Program-made: the position numbers and the translations under genes | Shown here: piece by piece, positions 61,485-64,000 of the stretch | Layout: every line of letters begins with the position of its first letter | Numbering within the stretch: the stretch's first letter is position 1 | The notes under the pieces: model-generated | The model's database searches: none | The model's input: the letters and a program-made list of their open reading frames with translations, nothing else | Told to the model about the DNA's origin: nothing | Assembly: GCA_963715995.1 (NCBI GenBank) | Contig: OY970283.1 | Location: forward strand, 1,488,001-1,552,000 | Source of the DNA: DATBDN01 sp963715995 | Lineage (GTDB): Bacteria > Actinomycetota > Thermoleophilia > Solirubrobacterales > Thermoleophilaceae | Reading direction: 5' to 3' | DNA: 64,000 bases

Positions 61485-63389
61485 GTGCCCGAGCTCCTGT
61501 GGACCCCCTCGCCCGAGCGCATCGAGCGCGCCAACCTGACGGCGTTCGCGCGCAAGCGCGGGCTGCCCGAGGACTACGGCTCGCTCTGGAAGTGGTCTGT
61601 CGAGCAGCTCGAGGAGTTCTGGGCGGCCGTCTGGGACGAGTGGGTGGAGCCCGACGACCCCTACGAGCAGGTCCTCGCCGAGCGCCGGATGCCGGGCGCC
61701 GACTGGTTTCCGGGCGCCGAGCTCAACTACGCGAAGCACGTCTTCCGCGGCCGTGACCCCGAAGCGCTCGCGATCCAGCACGCGTCGGAGACGCGCACGC
61801 TGGGCTCGTGGACGTGGGGCGAGCTCGAGGCCGAGACGGCGCGCGTCGCTGCGATGCTGCGGTCGCTCGGGGTCGAGCGCGGCGACCGCGTGGCCGCCTA
61901 CATGCCGAACATCCCGGAGACGGTGGCCGCCTTCCTCGCGACAGCCTCGATCGGCGCCGTCTGGTCCTCGGCCGCGCCGGAGTTCGGCGCCCGCTCGGTG
62001 ATCGACCGCTTCGCCCAGATCGAGCCGAAGGTGCTCCTGGCGATCGACGGCTACCGCTACGGCGGCAAGGACTTCGACTGCGCGGCGAAGCTGGAGCAGA
62101 TAGCGGCGGCGATGCCCGCCACGAAGGTGGTCCGCTTCGGCTACGCCGACGGCACAGGCTGGGGCGAACAAAACCTAAAGACGGGGCCAGGCCCCATCTT
62201 TAACTTCCAAGCCGTTCCGTTTTCCGACCCGCTCTGGATCCTCTATTCGTCCGGGACCACCGGGCTTCCGAAGGCGATCGTGCACTCGCAGGGCGGGATC
62301 CTGCTCGAGCAGCTGAAGAAGATGCACCTGCATCTGGATGCCCAATCCGGTGATCGCGTCTTCTGGTTCACGACGACCGGCTGGATGATGTGGAACTTCT
62401 TGGTCGGCGTGCTCTTGACCGAGGCCTCGATCGTGCTCTACGACGGCAACCCGGCCGGCACCGTGCTCTGGAACCTGGCCGCCGACGCCGGGATCACCAC
62501 GTTCGGCACGAGCGCGGCGTTCATCGCCGCCTCGATGAAGGACGGGATCGAGCCGGCCAAGGGGCGCGACCTCTCCGCGCTCGCGGCGGTCGGCTCGACC
62601 GGCTCACCGCTCGCTCCCGAGGGCTTCCAGTGGATCTACGACCAGCTCGGCTCGGACATCTGGCTCTTCTCGACCTCGGGTGGCACCGACGTCTGCTCGG
62701 CATTCGTCGGCGGGGTGCCGACGCTGCCGGTTTACCGCGGCGAGCTCCAGGCGCGCTCGCTCGGCTGCGCGGTCGAGTCCTGGGACGAGGACGGCGGGCC
62801 ACAGATCGGCCACGTGGGCGAGCTCGTCATCACCGAGCCCCTGCCGTCGATGCCGATCTACTTCTGGGGCGACCCCGCCCGCGAGAGGCTGCGCGAGTCC
62901 TACTTCGCGCGCTGGCCGGGCATCTGGCGCCACGGCGACTGGATCGAGATCACCGAGCGCGGCACGGCGATCATCTACGGACGATCGGACTCGACGATCA
63001 ACCGCGGCGGCATCCGCATGGGCACCTCGGAGATCTACCGCGCGGTGCTCTCACTCGACCAGGTGCAGGACGCGCTGGTGGTCGACGTCCCGCGCGAGGG
63101 CGAGGAGAACTGGATGCCGCTGTTCGTCGTCATGCGCGAGGGCGCAGAGCTCGATGACGAAACGCTGAAGGCGATCCGCACGCGCATCCGCGAGGACTGC
63201 TCGCCGCGCCACGTGCCGAGCGACGTGATCGCCATTCCAGAGATCCCGCGCACGCTGTCAGGCAAGGTGCTCGAGGTACCGGTCAAGCGGATCCTGATGG
63301 GCGAGCCGCCCGAGCGTGCCGCCAGCCGCGAGTCGCTTCAGAACCCGGCGGCGTTGGACTGGTTCGTCGACTACGCGGGGTCGATGTGA
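61485..63389 (+). CDS. Acetoacetyl-CoA synthetase
   Basis: This AMP-forming enzyme of 634 residues activates acetoacetate to acetoacetyl-CoA. The family N-terminus (WTPSPERIERANLTAFARKRG), P-loop WILYSSGTTGLPKAIVHSQGG, TGWMMWNFLVG, GRSDSTINRGGIRMG and LSGKVLEVPVKRIL with the catalytic Lys are all present. The acetoacetate made by the phenylalanine/tyrosine operon could be its substrate. GTG at 61485 is the start. A segment near residues 228-240 (EQNLKTGPGPIFNFQ) is encoded by a palindrome at 62176-62202 and looks inserted relative to the family pattern. Confidence 0.93.
   Translation: MPELLWTPSPERIERANLTAFARKRGLPEDYGSLWKWSVEQLEEFWAAVWDEWVEPDDPYEQVLAERRMPGADWFPGAELNYAKHVFRGRDPEALAIQHASETRTLGSWTWGELEAETARVAAMLRSLGVERGDRVAAYMPNIPETVAAFLATASIGAVWSSAAPEFGARSVIDRFAQIEPKVLLAIDGYRYGGKDFDCAAKLEQIAAAMPATKVVRFGYADGTGWGEQNLKTGPGPIFNFQAVPFSDPLWILYSSGTTGLPKAIVHSQGGILLEQLKKMHLHLDAQSGDRVFWFTTTGWMMWNFLVGVLLTEASIVLYDGNPAGTVLWNLAADAGITTFGTSAAFIAASMKDGIEPAKGRDLSALAAVGSTGSPLAPEGFQWIYDQLGSDIWLFSTSGGTDVCSAFVGGVPTLPVYRGELQARSLGCAVESWDEDGGPQIGHVGELVITEPLPSMPIYFWGDPARERLRESYFARWPGIWRHGDWIEITERGTAIIYGRSDSTINRGGIRMGTSEIYRAVLSLDQVQDALVVDVPREGEENWMPLFVVMREGAELDDETLKAIRTRIREDCSPRHVPSDVIAIPEIPRTLSGKVLEVPVKRILMGEPPERAASRESLQNPAALDWFVDYAGSM
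62176..62202. repeat. REP-like palindrome inside a coding sequence
   Basis: TAAAGA-c-GGGGCC-a-GGCCCC-a-TCTTTA is a 13-bp-arm inverted repeat with a single mismatch, set in a local A/T-rich patch (about 62167-62207) unlike the GC-rich gene around it. It is read in frame as part of the acetoacetyl-CoA synthetase. The style (A/T block next to GGGGCC/GGCCCC) resembles the hairpin at 44140-44191. Confidence 0.75.
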
Positions 63390-63694
63390 CGGTCGATCGT
63401 GCGCTGGACCCAGTCCTGCGTGGCCGTGTCGGCCATGCGGTAGCGCGCGAGCAGCTCCTTCTGCTTCTCGAGCGGTAGACCGGCGATGACCCAGCGCACG
63501 GCGTAGCGCTCGAAACGCTGCTCCTGCGCGCGGTGCCAGTGGTCGTCGACCGACGCCGCCGCCCCCCCGCTGCGCCGCTCGAGCTCGGCCTCGCTGCCGG
63601 CCGAGATGCTGTCGCGCAGTGTCAGCACGTTGCCGTCGTCGTCGGTGTAGTCGGTCGTCGCGACGACCGTCCGCTTGCGAGAACGTTTGCCCAC
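63371..63694 (-). CDS. Conserved-looking small protein of unknown function
   Basis: This is a 107-residue protein: a basic start (VGKRSRKRTVVAT), a short Asp-rich strand (DYTDDDGNVLTLRDSIS), then a helical part (AQEQRFERYAVRWVIAGLPLEKQKELLARYRMADTATQDWV). I recognise no family. GTG at 63694 is the only start that excludes the unlike upstream reading. Codon use fits a real gene. The stop overlaps the end of the convergent acetoacetyl-CoA synthetase by 19 bp, and it is divergent from the glutamate dehydrogenase gene. Confidence 0.65.
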   Translation of the reverse strand: MGKRSRKRTVVATTDYTDDDGNVLTLRDSISAGSEAELERRSGGAAASVDDHWHRAQEQRFERYAVRWVIAGLPLEKQKELLARYRMADTATQDWVQRTIDRHIDPA

Positions 63695-63700
63695 GTGCCT

Positions 63701-63715
63701 GATCGTGGCACGATC
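63701..63715. promoter_or_regulatory. Inverted repeat between divergent starts
   Basis: GATCGTG-g-CACGATC is a perfect 7-bp inverted repeat in the 26-bp gap between the starts at 63694 (minus) and 63721 (plus). In such a short divergent region it is well placed to be an operator acting on both genes. Confidence 0.45.
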
Positions 63716-63720
63716 CAACT

Positions 63721-64000
63721 GTGGGAACCGGATGGGACGAGATCGACCTCGCCGACAGCAACATGGTGCGCGCGGGGGAGGAGTGGCACTCCGAGCTCTA
63801 CCGCATCGCGAGCTCGCAGTTCCTGCGCTGCGCCGACGTGCTCGACCTCGACCAAGAGTCGCGCGAGCGGCTGATCGAGCCGCGACGGTCACTGATCGTC
63901 GTCTTCCCGGTGCGAATGGACGACGGCAGCGTGCGCTCGTTCACCGGCTACCGCGTGCAGCACACGCTCACGATGGGCCCGACGAAGGGCGGCATCCGCT
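63721..64000 (+). CDS. Glu/Leu/Phe/Val dehydrogenase family protein, 3' end outside window
   Basis: This is the first 93 codons of a glutamate dehydrogenase-family gene cut off by the window end. From the GTG at 63721 it reads through EEWHSELYRIASSQFLRCADVL and LIVVFPVRMDDGSVRSFTGYRVQHTLTMGPTKGGIR. The last stretch contains the substrate-binding Lys region (GPTKGGIR) conserved in the family. The enzyme would deaminate glutamate or another amino acid oxidatively. No stop occurs before 64000. Whether it is a glutamate or a branched-chain dehydrogenase cannot be decided from this part. Confidence 0.88.
   Translation, partial: MGTGWDEIDLADSNMVRAGEEWHSELYRIASSQFLRCADVLDLDQESRERLIEPRRSLIVVFPVRMDDGSVRSFTGYRVQHTLTMGPTKGGIR

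Overview
The window is GC-rich, densely coded and uses many GTG and TTG starts with 4-bp stop/start overlaps. Several features point to an actinobacterium: a DUF222/HNH (13E12-like) gene, SOS boxes of the GAAC-N4-GTTC type, a homodimeric AceE-type pyruvate dehydrogenase, an FprA-type reductase beside a P450, and promoters whose -10 sits 9 nt from the start codon. The overall character resembles Thermoleophilia (Solirubrobacter/Conexibacter-like), but that is an inference from gene content. I see no rRNA, tRNA, CRISPR, insertion sequence or phage gene. Four genes (EAL protein, aceE, sugar-binding lipoprotein, esterase) each carry one single-base frameshift with otherwise intact reading frames, which looks more like draft-sequence error than decay.

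Layout. 2-6516: an overlapping signalling operon of histidine kinase, two receivers (the second with PAS-PAS-EAL), a PilT ATPase and a membrane GGDEF/HD protein, linking c-di-GMP turnover to type IV pilus retraction. 6570-9065: a cyclic-nucleotide-domain/thioredoxin-reductase-like fusion convergent with two half-size YeeE/YedE sulfur transporters. 9191-12943: FtsH and a DrrAB-like ABC exporter. 12944-17759: a phenylalanine/tyrosine degradation operon (phhA-hpd-hmgA-fah) divergent from an Lrp regulator. 17783-20355: signal peptidase, SOS-controlled dinB and a lipoate ligase-like protein. 20470-25102: GntR regulator, aceE, aceF. 25263-28833: SOS-box HNH protein, amino-acid permease, RibD/DHFR-like protein. 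28967-32764: penicillin acylase and a P450, both on the minus strand. 32781-39775: ROK repressor divergent from a sugar operon (Gfo/Idh oxidoreductase, TIM-barrel isomerase, ABC ATPase, permease, binding protein). 39917-43869: gamma-glutamyl hydrolase-like, GCS2 amidoligase, circularly permuted ATP-grasp and cupin genes. 43870-44372: non-coding, with two long hairpins inside a larger inverted duplication. 44373-46822: FMN reductase, YceI, MarR and a broken esterase, with MarR-type operators. 46870-47040: a candidate structured RNA or attenuator before a full HD-GYP phosphodiesterase. 48441-53089: MFS, SOD, FprA and a second P450. 53099-60438: MFS pump, secreted proteins, an ECF sigma/anti-sigma fusion, flavin reductase, PdxH and a Tat-exported amidase. 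60491-64000: quinone oxidoreductase, acetoacetyl-CoA synthetase with an embedded palindrome, a small hypothetical gene and the start of a glutamate dehydrogenase.

Working together. The aromatic operon would yield fumarate and acetoacetate, and the acetoacetyl-CoA synthetase could activate the latter. The lipoate ligase sits beside the lipoate-dependent PDH genes. FprA may feed electrons, through a ferredoxin not in the window, to the neighbouring P450. The most unusual material is the amidoligase cluster with its adjacent palindromic island, the paired identical SOS boxes, the sigma/anti-sigma fusion and the candidate RNA upstream of the HD-GYP gene.
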